Below, one piece after another: positions 1 through 10,560 of a DNA stretch of 64,000 nt. Numbering within the stretch: position 1 is the first letter of the stretch; every line of letters begins with the position of its first letter. The notes under the pieces are model-generated. The model worked only from the letters and a program-made list of their open reading frames with translations. It did not search any database and was not told where the DNA came from. The stretch is from Cryptomeria japonica. Its lineage: Eukaryota > Streptophyta > Pinopsida > Cupressales > Cupressaceae. The DNA lies in the NCBI RefSeq assembly GCF_030272615.1, contig NC_081412.1, positions 106,274,296 to 106,338,295 of the forward strand, read 5' to 3'. Both the position numbers and the translations under genes were made by a program.

Positions 1-1313
1 CTTTGGTTCCTAACCGCTGCATGAATCCTTTGTTGGGGCCCTTGTTGGGGTTGATTGGCTCTAATTTGTCCTTGCATCCTGGGGCAATCTCTAGCAAAAT
101 GATTTTCCCCGCACATAAAGCATCCGCCTGGAGGACCTCTCCTACCTTGATTTCTAGGGGGATCATTCCTTGTTTCATTTCCCCTGGGTGGATAAGTTAT
201 CCTGTTCTGCTGGTCATTCCTGTTATAGTTGCCCCTGTTATCATTGCCCCTGTTATTATTGCCCCTGTTATTATTGCCCCTGTTATTATCATTTCCATTC
301 CTCTGATATTGGCTAGGCGGTGGTCTCCTTTCGGAAGAGTTATTCCTTTGACCCTTGTTGAAATTAGTGTTTCCATTGAATCCTTGCTTCCTTTTAAATG
401 AGTGGTTCCCATTATAGTTCCGTCCTGCTAGTGTTTGAATCTTCCTCTCTTGCCTTAGGGACTTTTCAAGTACTTCATTCATATTTCTGGGTCCATGCAT
501 ATCAACCTCTGCCCCTATGTTGGTATTCAGTCCCAAAATAAATTTCCTTGCTTGGCCTTCTTCATCCTTTTGGTACATAGGCACATATTTAAGCAACTTG
601 GCGAACTTATCCCAATATTGTTGAACGGATAGGGACCCTTGACGTAGATTATGGAATTCTGTCACTTTCTCATCAAAGAACAATTGAGGGAGCCACCTAT
701 CTCGAAAATGGTGAACAAATTGATCCCATGTGATCGTATCCCTGTTATACCCATTTTGTTCCTTGGTGTTGGTCCACCAACTAGCCGCCTCCCCTGTGAG
801 TTGATAGGAGCCCCATAAAGCCTTGGTTGTTTCGCTAAAATCTCTTAGCTCAAAATATTTTTCCATTTCATTTAGCCAATTCTCAGCCCCTTCACCAATC
901 TGCCTCCCATCGAACTTAGGAGGGGTGATTTTCTTCAAATCCTTGGAGAGTTCCAATATGTTATTTTCCTTCCCATTACCCATCACATTTCCTTGATTGC
1001 TACCAAGGTTTCCATTCTCGATACCACTTCTGTTCTCATAGTCATTCTGCCTTTCTCTAAGGTCCTGCAACGATTGTTCCAAGAAGTTGATTTTATCTCT
1101 TTGTTCGGTTAGAAGGTCGATTATAGCTTGGACCCCATCTCCGTTATTCCCCGGGTTGTGTCGAACCTCTTCATGATCTTCCTCATGGTTTCCTTCATGG
1201 TTTTCCTCATGGTTTTCCTCATGGTTTACCTCCCTTTGACTCCTAGTACGTCTTCCATTACCCCTTCCTCTTCCTCTTCCTCTTCCTCTTCCTCTTCCTC
1301 TTCCTCTTGCCAT
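1..1313 (-). CDS. Ty3/gypsy Gag, partial (runs off window edge)
   Basis: Gag capsid/nucleocapsid protein of a gypsy LTR retrotransposon, which packages element RNA in virus-like particles. The frame reads open from ATG 1313-1311 to base 1 (about 437 codons) with no stop, so it continues off the window. Visible in order: an Arg-Gly repeat right after the start (from a CTTCCT run at 1263-1308), an Asn/His/Glu-rich acidic stretch, a Retrotrans_gag-type capsid region (ITPPKFDG, then WLNEMEKYFEL, EAASWW, FRDRWLPQ), a basic Asn/Arg-rich linker with repeated NNRG units, and one zinc knuckle CFMCGENHFARDC (CX2CX3HX4C) near position 100. A primer site and LTR lie just upstream, in the right order for a minus-strand element. 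That gag is intact marks this as one of the younger insertions here. Protease and pol would lie to the left, outside the window. Confidence 0.88.
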   Translation of the reverse strand, partial: MARGRGRGRGRGRGRGRGNGRRTRSQREVNHEENHEENHEGNHEEDHEEVRHNPGNNGDGVQAIIDLLTEQRDKINFLEQSLQDLRERQNDYENRSGIENGNLGSNQGNVMGNGKENNILELSKDLKKITPPKFDGRQIGEGAENWLNEMEKYFELRDFSETTKALWGSYQLTGEAASWWTNTKEQNGYNRDTITWDQFVHHFRDRWLPQLFFDEKVTEFHNLRQGSLSVQQYWDKFAKLLKYVPMYQKDEEGQARKFILGLNTNIGAEVDMHGPRNMNEVLEKSLRQERKIQTLAGRNYNGNHSFKRKQGFNGNTNFNKGQRNNSSERRPPPSQYQRNGNDNNRGNNNRGNNNRGNDNRGNYNRNDQQNRITYPPRGNETRNDPPRNQGRRGPPGGCFMCGENHFARDCPRMQGQIRANQPQQGPQQRIHAAVRNQ

Positions 1314-1450
1314 TCTAGGTTTTACCTGAAAGTTAAATTATGTAGTTAGTTTTTTTTTTTTTGTGTAGAATAAAATTTAATTTCTATTATTGTAAAACAT
1401 TCCCTTAGTTGAATAAATTGAAGTGAGCACAAGGCCTAGATTTGAACCTT

Positions 1451-1463
1451 TGCTCTGATACCA
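1451..1463 (-). other. Primer-binding site (tRNA-iMet type)
   Basis: The minus strand reads TGGTATCAGAGCA, the usual plant LTR-retrotransposon primer site complementary to initiator tRNA-Met. It lies two bases inside the LTR edge at 1466 and 138 bases upstream of the gag ATG, which fixes the element's orientation. Confidence 0.85.
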
Positions 1464-1465
1464 CA

Positions 1466-2480
1466 TGTAATAACTCACCAAAATTGATTCAACAAAAATT
1501 GTGTATTATATATTTTTTTATTATGTTTTATTCAATTGCATACTCTGGGCATCCATCCAATTAGGATTAGGCATTCATCCATTCGGGATGAGCTTCTAAC
1601 CATATGGGTTAGGCAATTGTCCATACGGGACGTAAAATTCCATCTATCCAATACGGGATAGGCATCTACCCATACGGGGTAGGCATCCATCCAAACGAGA
1701 TAGGAGATGCTCTGGCTAGAGACTTAGACTCATCGGGACCATTCGGGTCTTGAGTCACTCACTAAGTACTACACTCTTCTAACAAGAATGCACCGAGGTC
1801 GCCGTCCTTACGAGTAATTAAAAATACTACAAGCTTGAATTCCGCCTCGGAATTTGGCTTAAAGCCTCGGGAAGTCAAGCGAATCCATACGGGATTCCTT
1901 CCGAGTATGCATCGAATTAAGTTTGATTACCTTATCTTTCAATTAGGATTCTTACTCAACCAAGCCTAGACCCCACCCACGAACGCCTGAGTACGAGGGA
2001 CAACTCCGTCCCCAGACTGCCTACATACCCGCTTCGGCACGGGATCAAGGCGTAAAGTATGTAGTTCTATTTTCTAATCTATGGTTTGATGTAAACTGAT
2101 TTGTGGGTACGCAACCCTTTCTAGGGTCAGTGTCCCAGACAGTTTCTCTGCGGTTGCTACCCACGATGGTAGTACTTAAGCGAAGGCTCAAGATGGCCTA
2201 TTGCTTGTGGCCTAAAAAAAGAAAATAACTAGATCCTAATACTTATCATGAACGTCACCCAATTGCAAAATGCCAATATCCCTTCGAGATGAAAGTAAAT
2301 TTCATGAGGGTATTTAACCTGACCATCCTTAAAAAAAAAGGGGTTTACTATGGTGTATCTCAACGGATGTGAAAATCATTTAAAAGTTATCATATTAAAT
2401 TATCGATCCAAGAGGGATTACCCGCCCCTTGGATTTTAACTTCCAAATGTCCCTTATTACTCCCCGACGATTTATAGGGA
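1466..2480 (-). mobile_element. 5' LTR of the gypsy element (outer edge not fixed)
   Basis: The plus strand begins TGTAATAACTC at 1466, directly beside the primer site, so this is the U5 end of a minus-strand 5' LTR ending in CA. The partner LTR is outside the window, so the outer boundary cannot be placed; 2480 is only a minimum, chosen to include a TATA-like CTATAAATC on the minus strand near 2470-2478. The real LTR may extend several hundred bases further. It contains a degenerate repeat at about 1545-1712. Confidence 0.55.
1545..1712. repeat. Degenerate ~25-30 bp repeats inside LTR
   Basis: Five or six imperfect units of the form TAGGCATCCATCCATACGGG (variants with attcgg, atacggg, aaacgag) follow each other. 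Spacing is irregular, so this is an old tandem array, and it lies within the gypsy LTR, where such arrays can carry regulatory sites. Confidence 0.55.
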
Positions 2481-4233
2481 CGATGCCACAGACGTCGTTA
2501 ATGCAGCTTTATTAGGCGTTAAGTGCAGTAGTTCAACACGACGACATTACCCGTAAGCGTGACCCAGAGGCACCATATATACTGAACGCTGCTAGTTTTG
2601 GTTTTCCAACTTCCTTTGTTTAGTTTTCTAACTACGAAAACAAAAATGAAAGCGTAATAATTGAAATAACTACTTGAAGTGTAATTTGCATAATAATGAC
2701 CATCACGAAACTTGCATAATAGTAATTGCATGAGAGACATAGTTATTCCACAAATAATTCGCATGTTATGAACCATCAATGAGAGAAATTAATCTATGAT
2801 GTAAGAAGACTTAACGAGTCCAAAATAACGATTAAATTTAAGCATTTGTATTGTAAGTTAATCCCTAAGGACCAATCAAGTGTCCCAATGATTCTTAGTG
2901 GGTTGAGTAACTTAATTTTTAGAAGAATATAGTCTACAATTTTAAAACTTACTAAGGGCAATTTAATTATGAACTTGCTACATATTAGCCCAAATTTTTT
3001 TTCCTAAGTCGAAATACGATATCATAAAGCTTACACAAAAAAAGAATTCATTATTTCCTAAATGCCATTTCTATCAATAAAAAAAAAGAAAAGTTTAATT
3101 ATATAACAAATAGTAACTGTCATAGTGTATTAATTTACATATATAAAAAAAAAGAATCCAATTTTAAAATTCCAATTCACAAATTAAAAAGGAAAAGAAC
3201 TTTTTTTTTTTTTTAATTAAATAACTTATTTTGATTGGTAGTAATTAGGGTGCGGGGTGGGGACCACGAGTCCCATCACCCCTGCGGCCCTGCATGCGCA
3301 GGTCCGCAGAGATGAGGGGACCCTGCGGGCCCCTCCGAGACTAGTCTGGAGAATGCTCTGCATCGATGATTTTGATGTTGTAGCTTGGAGAACATTTTCA
3401 TAATTCTTGTGCAATGTCTCAATTCAAGTTTTAGGTGATGAAGTGTTCCAAAAATGTGTATGTCAATCTCTTCTCTCATGTTTGTGTTTCCTAGTATTCT
3501 AATAATAATTAACTTTGTATTAGTTTGGTTTTGTTAGCTTGTTTTGGCTTGACGGTATGAAACATGTATTTGGGAGTGATAATGGATGGACTAGGAATGT
3601 CTCTATGTGATCCACATGGTTATCGTTGATCTCTTTGATATTGCATGTTGTCTATTGTTAGCTTTCAGGGTGATTTGTGGTTATTGGTGACAATTTGATT
3701 TCTCTTATTTGTGGTTGTTCTTGATCAATTTAATTAATGCAAGGGAGGATGTGATCAATTGTGTTTGGGTCCTACTATTGGCTATAGTGATCCGCATTTA
3801 CTTTATGTCATTTACAAGATATGCTTAGTTTGATTGGTTAAGGGCTACACATTTTATTTACGTGTTACCCTATTGCTAACCTTGGAGAATGTGTGCCAAA
3901 ATGTGTGGTGTTTAGGACTATATTGTATGATGTTATAAGATATTTTTAGTCCTTTATATCTCTCGGATATGAACACTTTCATTGCAATTATGTTTTATGT
4001 CCAACCTTGTGGGATCACTTCTTGTTCCTTGTTCTAGATGACCAAATTGACGTTTTAAGATGATTCAAATGGTAAATAAAGAAGATCAAATCATTTGCAA
4101 AGAGTGTGGATCAGAGTGAAATGTGCAAGGTGTGAATGTAAAGCAAAAAGTATGTGTGGTGAAAGTATTAGAGCTGAATTACCTAATGGTTGCTTGATAC
4201 AGTGAGTCAAGAGCAGCTACATTAAAGGGAGAT
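2481..4233. other. Spacer with no recognised gene
   Basis: AT-rich sequence with several A and T homopolymers (for example near 3,200). A GC-richer patch lies at about 3,245-3,350. The part just before 4,234 is probably the 3' internal end of the copia element whose LTR follows, but no protein domain can be read in it. Confidence 0.5.
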
Positions 4234-4640
4234 TGTTGGATGGAATGATGTTGAAGGCTTATTTATTGTAAATCAAATATTCATGTATCTTGCTGAAAGA
4301 TATAGTGAGTCTCCCTAGAAAGTCCTTTGTATTTTTCTTTGAGGAAGTGATCCTCAACCTACAAGTCCTTCATGGAGTAGTGAGCTTCCTTGCGTAGTGA
4401 TCCCTAAAACAAATTGTAATAATGTTCAATTAGTGTGAGTTGACTCGCATCATAGTTTTTCCCTTCTTGGGTTTTCCACGTATATCTTGTGTTATCTTGT
4501 GGATGCGTGTTAATTGCTTACATTTATTTGGTGTTGATTAGATTAAGGTTTAAATTTGAATTTGAATTGTGCTATAAAGTGTCAAGATTTTTTCAAGATT
4601 GTAGATCACCCCCCCTCTCAATCTTAGGGTGTGTTCAACA
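4234..4640 (+). mobile_element. Copia-type 3' LTR
   Basis: The segment starts TGTTGGATGG directly after a polypurine tract (AAAGGGAGAT at 4224-4233) and ends GTTCAACA, giving TG...CA ends and 407 bp. Near its 3' end it carries a C-run followed by CTCTCA, as in the other copia LTRs of this window. The polypurine tract makes it a 3' LTR of a plus-strand element. I cannot find its 5' LTR, so the element is truncated. Confidence 0.65.
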
Positions 4641-6917
4641 TTGAAGTAGTAAACTCCAATGAAGAAATCTTCAGCATTGAACACCCCATGTAATGCTCCT
4701 CCTTGACCTGGTTGATGCGATACCCGCGATAGGTTCGTCGAGGCCATTTAAGGGTGTTCAGGATTTCGATTAGGACATTAGACATTATGAGGACTCACGT
4801 TATTTGTTGGTTGCACAGATGATGGTGTAGAGTTCACCCTTGAGCCGACCCCCGTTCCATTTTAGTAGACTTGATTGGATCTTTATTTTGAGCGATGGGT
4901 ATGATAGATATGACTGGACATACATGATGCATGGAGGTTATTCTGGTTTTCCATGTGTATCTTATTGATGATTGTAGACATACATTGCATGATTTCATGT
5001 TTCCTGATAAGAGTGAGTATGCTCATGTTTAGTTACGACTTTATATGATTTAGATGTTAATATGGCAATGATTGATTTCTATGTGTATTTATGTCAAAAT
5101 TGATGCATAGAGGGATAATGTTAGCATTTCAATTTATCATGTACTTTGATAGATTTTACTGATTTTGCTTTATTGTGTAATGGATATGCTAACCTTAGTT
5201 CGATCTATTTATGATGTGATGATGTATATGCTATGTGTTTACAGTATGGTTACTGTGTGACTATCCACATGGGGGAATCAATGTCACATCACTCATTGTG
5301 AGCGGGACATGTCGTTGCAAAATTCCTCCACTTGTCTTCTATGTATATGTATATATGTATGTATGCATGTGTATCATTTTGTGGTTGCAGGTTGCAGGTA
5401 CTAAGACATTCATTCCTCCCGGGCAACCGGGTGCAAGATCCCTTGGCTTCACAGGTGCGAGTGTGCCTCTCCCCAATGGCAAATATGTGGCCGAAGATGT
5501 CATTAGTTCCCTACTCACACCCTAGGTCTAGTTTGGTCGCTAGTGTTGTCATTAGTCTTGGCGTGAACTACCATTTTGTCACGATATGTGAGTATGTGGT
5601 ATGGTGAGATGTGTATTTGGTCAGTTAATTTAATTTGTTTAATTATGTATGTTGATCAATTATGTTCAATGGTCATTAAATATTAATTAATGATTTATTT
5701 AATAATGTTTATTTTGATTTATTAAAGTTTGATATTTGATATTCTAATAATCTTTGAATATTTCATTATTTGCGCTTTTGAGATTTAAATAATAATAATT
5801 TTTATTTTCGCTTATGCGAATTATTATCATAATCTAGCGATTTTGAAATCGGGTGGCAATTAATAATTAGTAAATTATTTTGCCCCAAATATTTATCAAA
5901 GTATTGGCGATTCGGTTATTATTTATTGTATGTGACTTGATTATTTAATTAGTTTTAATTATTGTTGATATTTGATAATGAGGGTGAATATTAAAATAAG
6001 TCCCTCTACATATTTACCTTTTTTATTATTATTTCAATATTATATTCCCAATGGCAATTTTAATTAGAAATGATATTATGGTATTATTAGTTTAATTTTG
6101 GAATCCCATGAAATAAATGGAAAAACAAACTTAATATTAAAAGAAAGTCATAAAGAATTTTATATGAAGATATTTTATTATTTTAGCTAGGGTTTGATGG
6201 AATTTGGGGGATTTTTATTTTGTCTTCTCGTGAATGCATTTTGGGAGGCTCTCTTTTCACAATTGGGGAAAAATCTCTGCAATTTTTCTTGTTTGTTGCT
6301 TGTCATTGAGGAATTTTGGGTTCCATAGTTTGGTTTGGCTAGAAAATTTGAATTAGAGAAGATTGGTTGAGGAGATTTTGTGGCTGTGATAGAGGTGAGA
6401 AAAGATTTGCTTCAGACTTCTCCTCCATCACCCAAGGTAAAGGTGGGTTCTTTTGTTTTCTTTTTTTGTTCTATTTCATTTCTTTGTCATGTTTTTAGTA
6501 TTGGTTATGTGTTGTCATTTTATTGTTTGTGAGAAAGATATTGTTGTTATATTTGCTTTCTATTTATGGGGTTTTATTTAATGGAAGAGTTCGAACTTTG
6601 GGGGTTTTATTGTTGTAGGATTTGAATTTCTTTTACTGGCTGTGAAATGCATTGTGTATAGAATCCTCCCTGTGAATTTATATCCCTGTGAATTTGAATC
6701 CATCTGGGTTATAGATAAATTTGTTTATGCTTTCCTAAATTGACAAGGTAAATAAATATAAAAGCACCCCCTGTCATGAGTGTTGTACCTGCAACCTCCT
6801 TTGTTATTTGTGTGGGGGATTTGCTTCAATTTAATTTTGATGTTTTTTTTTAAAAGAAAATTTGTTTTGCTGCTGTTAATTCTTTTGGGCCACAAAATGG
6901 GGGTTGGGTATCGCCTC
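4641..6917. other. Spacer, no gene recognised
   Basis: A moderately GC-rich stretch to about 5,540 may be internal retroelement sequence but gives no readable domain. From 5,600 to 6,200 the sequence is strongly AT-rich. I see no RNA gene or complete element. Confidence 0.4.
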
Positions 6918-7092
6918 GCACCCCATATCATGGAGTGGTGCAAGCGCCACCCATGATATGGGGGTGGTGCGATAGCCACTCCCCATACTGTGGGGGGTGC
7001 AAGCACCACCCATGGTATGGGGGTGGTGCGAAAGCACCACACTCCATATCATGGGGAGGTGCCTTGCACCACCCAAACTATGAGGGTGGCGT
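6918..7092. repeat. GC-rich palindromic tandem array
   Basis: About six units of 28-32 bp alternate around the motif CACCCATGATATGGGGGTGG. Each unit can pair with itself (CACC...GGTG arms around an AT core such as ATGATAT or CATACTGT) and with its neighbours, and the units also read as direct repeats (GGTGCAAG or GGTGCGA at the joints). Short overlapping frames on both strands here are by-products of the repeat. Confidence 0.75.
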
Positions 7093-10000
7093 TAAACACT
7101 CTTCCCCAACAGATTATAAAATCTGGGAATTAATTGCCTCCCACATTAAAAAATAAATTAAAAAAACAAATAAAAAATGCTGAAAAAATTCTTTAGCATG
7201 AAATTTATGATATTGACTTTTCTTACAACACAATACAATTTGAGACAAATCAATCTGCTATATGCAGATTTATATGCTGGCAATTTTAACCCTACTGTAA
7301 ATGTCAAATTACACCCTACTGGAAAAGATTGTCAGCATGGGATGAGGAATTTGGTACTTTCCTGGCATCACAAAATCTCAATATTTATTTCTTTATTTCA
7401 ACTGCTACATAAGTATGGTTTCATTAGTTACTTAGCTTAAATTCATTGTGAATGCCATTATGATGTCTTCAAGTGCGTGACTATCCTTACCTACTAGTGT
7501 AATTAGATTTGATATTCCTTTTGATTTGTCCATTGCTATGTCATTGTGCAAAAAAAATGCTTTCAGCTGTAAGTAGTGATGATTGTTAATGTTTCGATCA
7601 TGAGTCCACATGAGTTTTGGTTGGGGAAGTTTGTCTGCAATTTGGGAGCCGCGAGTGTTAGCGCGGGCTAAGTGTGAAACATTTGCTGCCCCAAATCGTT
7701 TACTTATTTATTTCAGCGTAAGTCACATGTCAAGATTTGGTTGTTTTAATCCCAGAGGCCATTTTAACTGATGTCACAATTTTGATTTGGCTGAGATTTC
7801 AGTTGCTCTTTTATTGACACATGGTTTTTGTTTCTTGTATTCCCTCATGATGGTTCATGCTATGAGGATGTGTTCTTTTGTTCACTGTTGCTTATTGGAC
7901 AACAAGTGTGGAGACACTGCTGAGTTGCTTAGTTTTGTTGCAACAATCTTATATTTTGGTTTTGCACTCTTTGGTCAAGAGGCTCGCTTGCTTTTCTGTT
8001 AATATTGAGAATTTCTTGAAGATGTGTTTGTGCATGGTTACGTTATGGCATGCCATTTACGTTAGCTTGCCTTATATTTTGTAGAGCCTCTTGTGTTATT
8101 GATACGGGTCCATGTCAAGGGAGTGGGCTCCTCTATGTTACCGGGGGTCATGATAGATGGGCTATCACGAGGTTCCTTGTAAGGATGCGTGAAGTCCAGA
8201 CCTCGTGGGCGTAAGGGAGTTTTCTGTATTATAAATTTACCAGTGCCTCATGACTCAGTCCTAGGGAGGATGTTTTAGGTTGAGCATGAGAAGACCGTGG
8301 AGACGGTAAGTCAATCTCCCTTGGTCTCTCTCCCAAGGTCGAGATGGCTCCGCATTCCCATAGGCTTATGCCCCGTTTTTGTTTTGGCATGCGATGACAC
8401 TCCCTTGTACATGTGTGTCCCTTGTTCTATTTTCATGATTTTCCTTATGATTACCAGCCTCTAGAGTTGATGATTTTGTATTGTATGGTCGTATGTTTGT
8501 GTATGTGGAGTGTTGAAGTTAGTCATTCAGTCAAGTGTCAACCTAGGCTAGTGTGTGAGTGTGCGAGTGGGACCTGGTGACATCTCCTAGCTCTGGGGGT
8601 GGTTCCTAGTAGGTTCCACATTGGTCGGGTGGTTGGAGCTTTTTTCCATTGTGGTTTTCCCCTCTTGTTGGTGTATTCCTCATGCGTGGTCTTGGAATTC
8701 CTTCTTATGTTGATTTGAACCTTTGGAGCAGATTTTTGTATCATATCATCTCATGGTCGAAACATTGTCATTATGTAGTATATATATATATATCAGTTTG
8801 GACTACCAATGGAATGATGCTAATCTATTTATGTAAGTTGGGAGCAAGTGGTTGTAAAATCTTGTAATGATAACTTGTATTTGCAACATTGAAATCCTTG
8901 AACTAGTACATGTAACCTTGTTGGATTCTTTATGTTCATTCATGAGTAGCTTAGTTAGTTGTTTGAAAATTCATTATGCTATTGTTAAGATTAGTTTTAA
9001 TGCATCAACTCATTCACTCATGTAAGCTGTTATGTTAGATGGAATGATGTAAAATGTGATTAAGGTGATGATTGAAAGATGCTTAACTATGTACACTATG
9101 AATCACTTTGACACTTGAATGATACAAATGTGGACAAACAAATGCATTACACGTTTCCGATGGAACTAAAGAGCACACATATCTCAACGTAAAACTAAGT
9201 TTTGAACAATGACATAAAAGCAATTACCATGCTGAAAACACCAAACTAGATCATAAAAACATACTCATGGTGATGATGTATATAATTCCATGGAAACCAA
9301 ATCAGCCTAAGGCTGAAACTTGATATAAAAACCTAATAACTTGACATACATAGTGTTCCTAGTGAGCATGAACTTAATATTATGACCGCTGCAATAAAAT
9401 TAATAATACTTAGTAGACGTCCTTGAATATGTAGCTGCATTAGTATTATTGCATGCGTACGATAGTGATTAAGTATGGTAGAATGACTCTTAAGTGCTGC
9501 ATTAAAGTGAAGACAACAATATAGTAGCAGTCATTTCACTTATAGTAGATCATATCTCTTCATGGTGGTGTATGGTATAATGTTTTAGGCTGCATGTATT
9601 ATGTTTTGGATCACAATTGGTGGCATATAAGTCTTGTTTAGTCACTATTGTTTGAGTCAAAGGCATTTGTACATAGGTACCATGACCATGCATTTTCTCG
9701 TATTCATGTTCATGTAGGAGATGGATTATGTAACATCATGCATTAAGGAGGTTTCCAGCATATAGGGTGCATTATGCAAGTAGTTGTGTAGCTGATTTTT
9801 AATAAGACATTGGCTAATAGAAGGTGCAATGGTTGTGTAGTGTGTCTCATGTCGAGTTGGTCTAGTGTTTTAAGTATTGTGGTTAGTTGTATGCACTAAA
9901 AGTGTAGAGGGCAAAAATAATAGAATGTCTTGTGTGGGGTTGCTGCATTGGTTAGTTGCTTGTGTGCATTGATAGCTATGGTAGTAGTAAGGCGACTCAT

Positions 10001-10477
10001 ATAGATGTGCTTAACAAATCATTACTTCATGATGGCAATTATTAAGTGATAAACATGTACGCAATGACGTTAATATTAGTAGTGATGCCAATGCCCTAGG
10101 GAGCCAATGATAAACTTGTTAACAGTAATCCACTTGTGTTATGAGTATAATAAGTCAACTTTTAAACGAGCAATTAACTTGAGTCAAAACCATTAAACCA
10201 ATCTGTCACTTTAGAGCATTAACCCGAACAATGTAAACGTTGTTAGTAAACAAAAAAATAATTATTCTGCTCTTTTAGGTGTCTTGTTGTAGATTTCCCT
10301 AGGGTTTATTGGTGGCGCTACACCCCACCCCCAACATTGGATCGAGGGACCTGGACGAGTACAACAAACGAAAGAATTATTAAATACTATGATGAACAAG
10401 ATACCCTATTGGACATTTTCTGGCATATACAGTGAAGTCTACATAGGTTTATACGACACTATCAGATGGAGGTTGAT

Positions 10478-10480
<3 letters not shown>
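7093..10480. other. Spacer, no gene recognised
   Basis: Long AT-rich stretch. Around 8,095-8,350 it is more GC-rich and resembles weathered LTR sequence, but no LTR ends, primer site or coding domain can be supported. Confidence 0.4.
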
Positions 10481-10481
<1 letters not shown>

Positions 10482-10534
<53 letters not shown>

Positions 10535-10560
10535 TTATTTATTTATTTATTTATTTATTT
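10482..10560. repeat. (TA)n-(TTTA)n microsatellite
   Basis: A TA run of about 45 bp is followed by TTTA repeats. This is simple sequence and the apparent frame through it is not coding. Confidence 0.95.

Noticed and set aside
1128-1349. Plus-strand frame with a poly-Ser tract
   Set aside because: Antisense shadow of the Arg-Gly start of the gypsy gag.
1545-1712. CRISPR-like array
   Set aside because: Units are degenerate and unevenly spaced, in a plant nuclear retrotransposon LTR; no cas genes and the wrong kind of genome.
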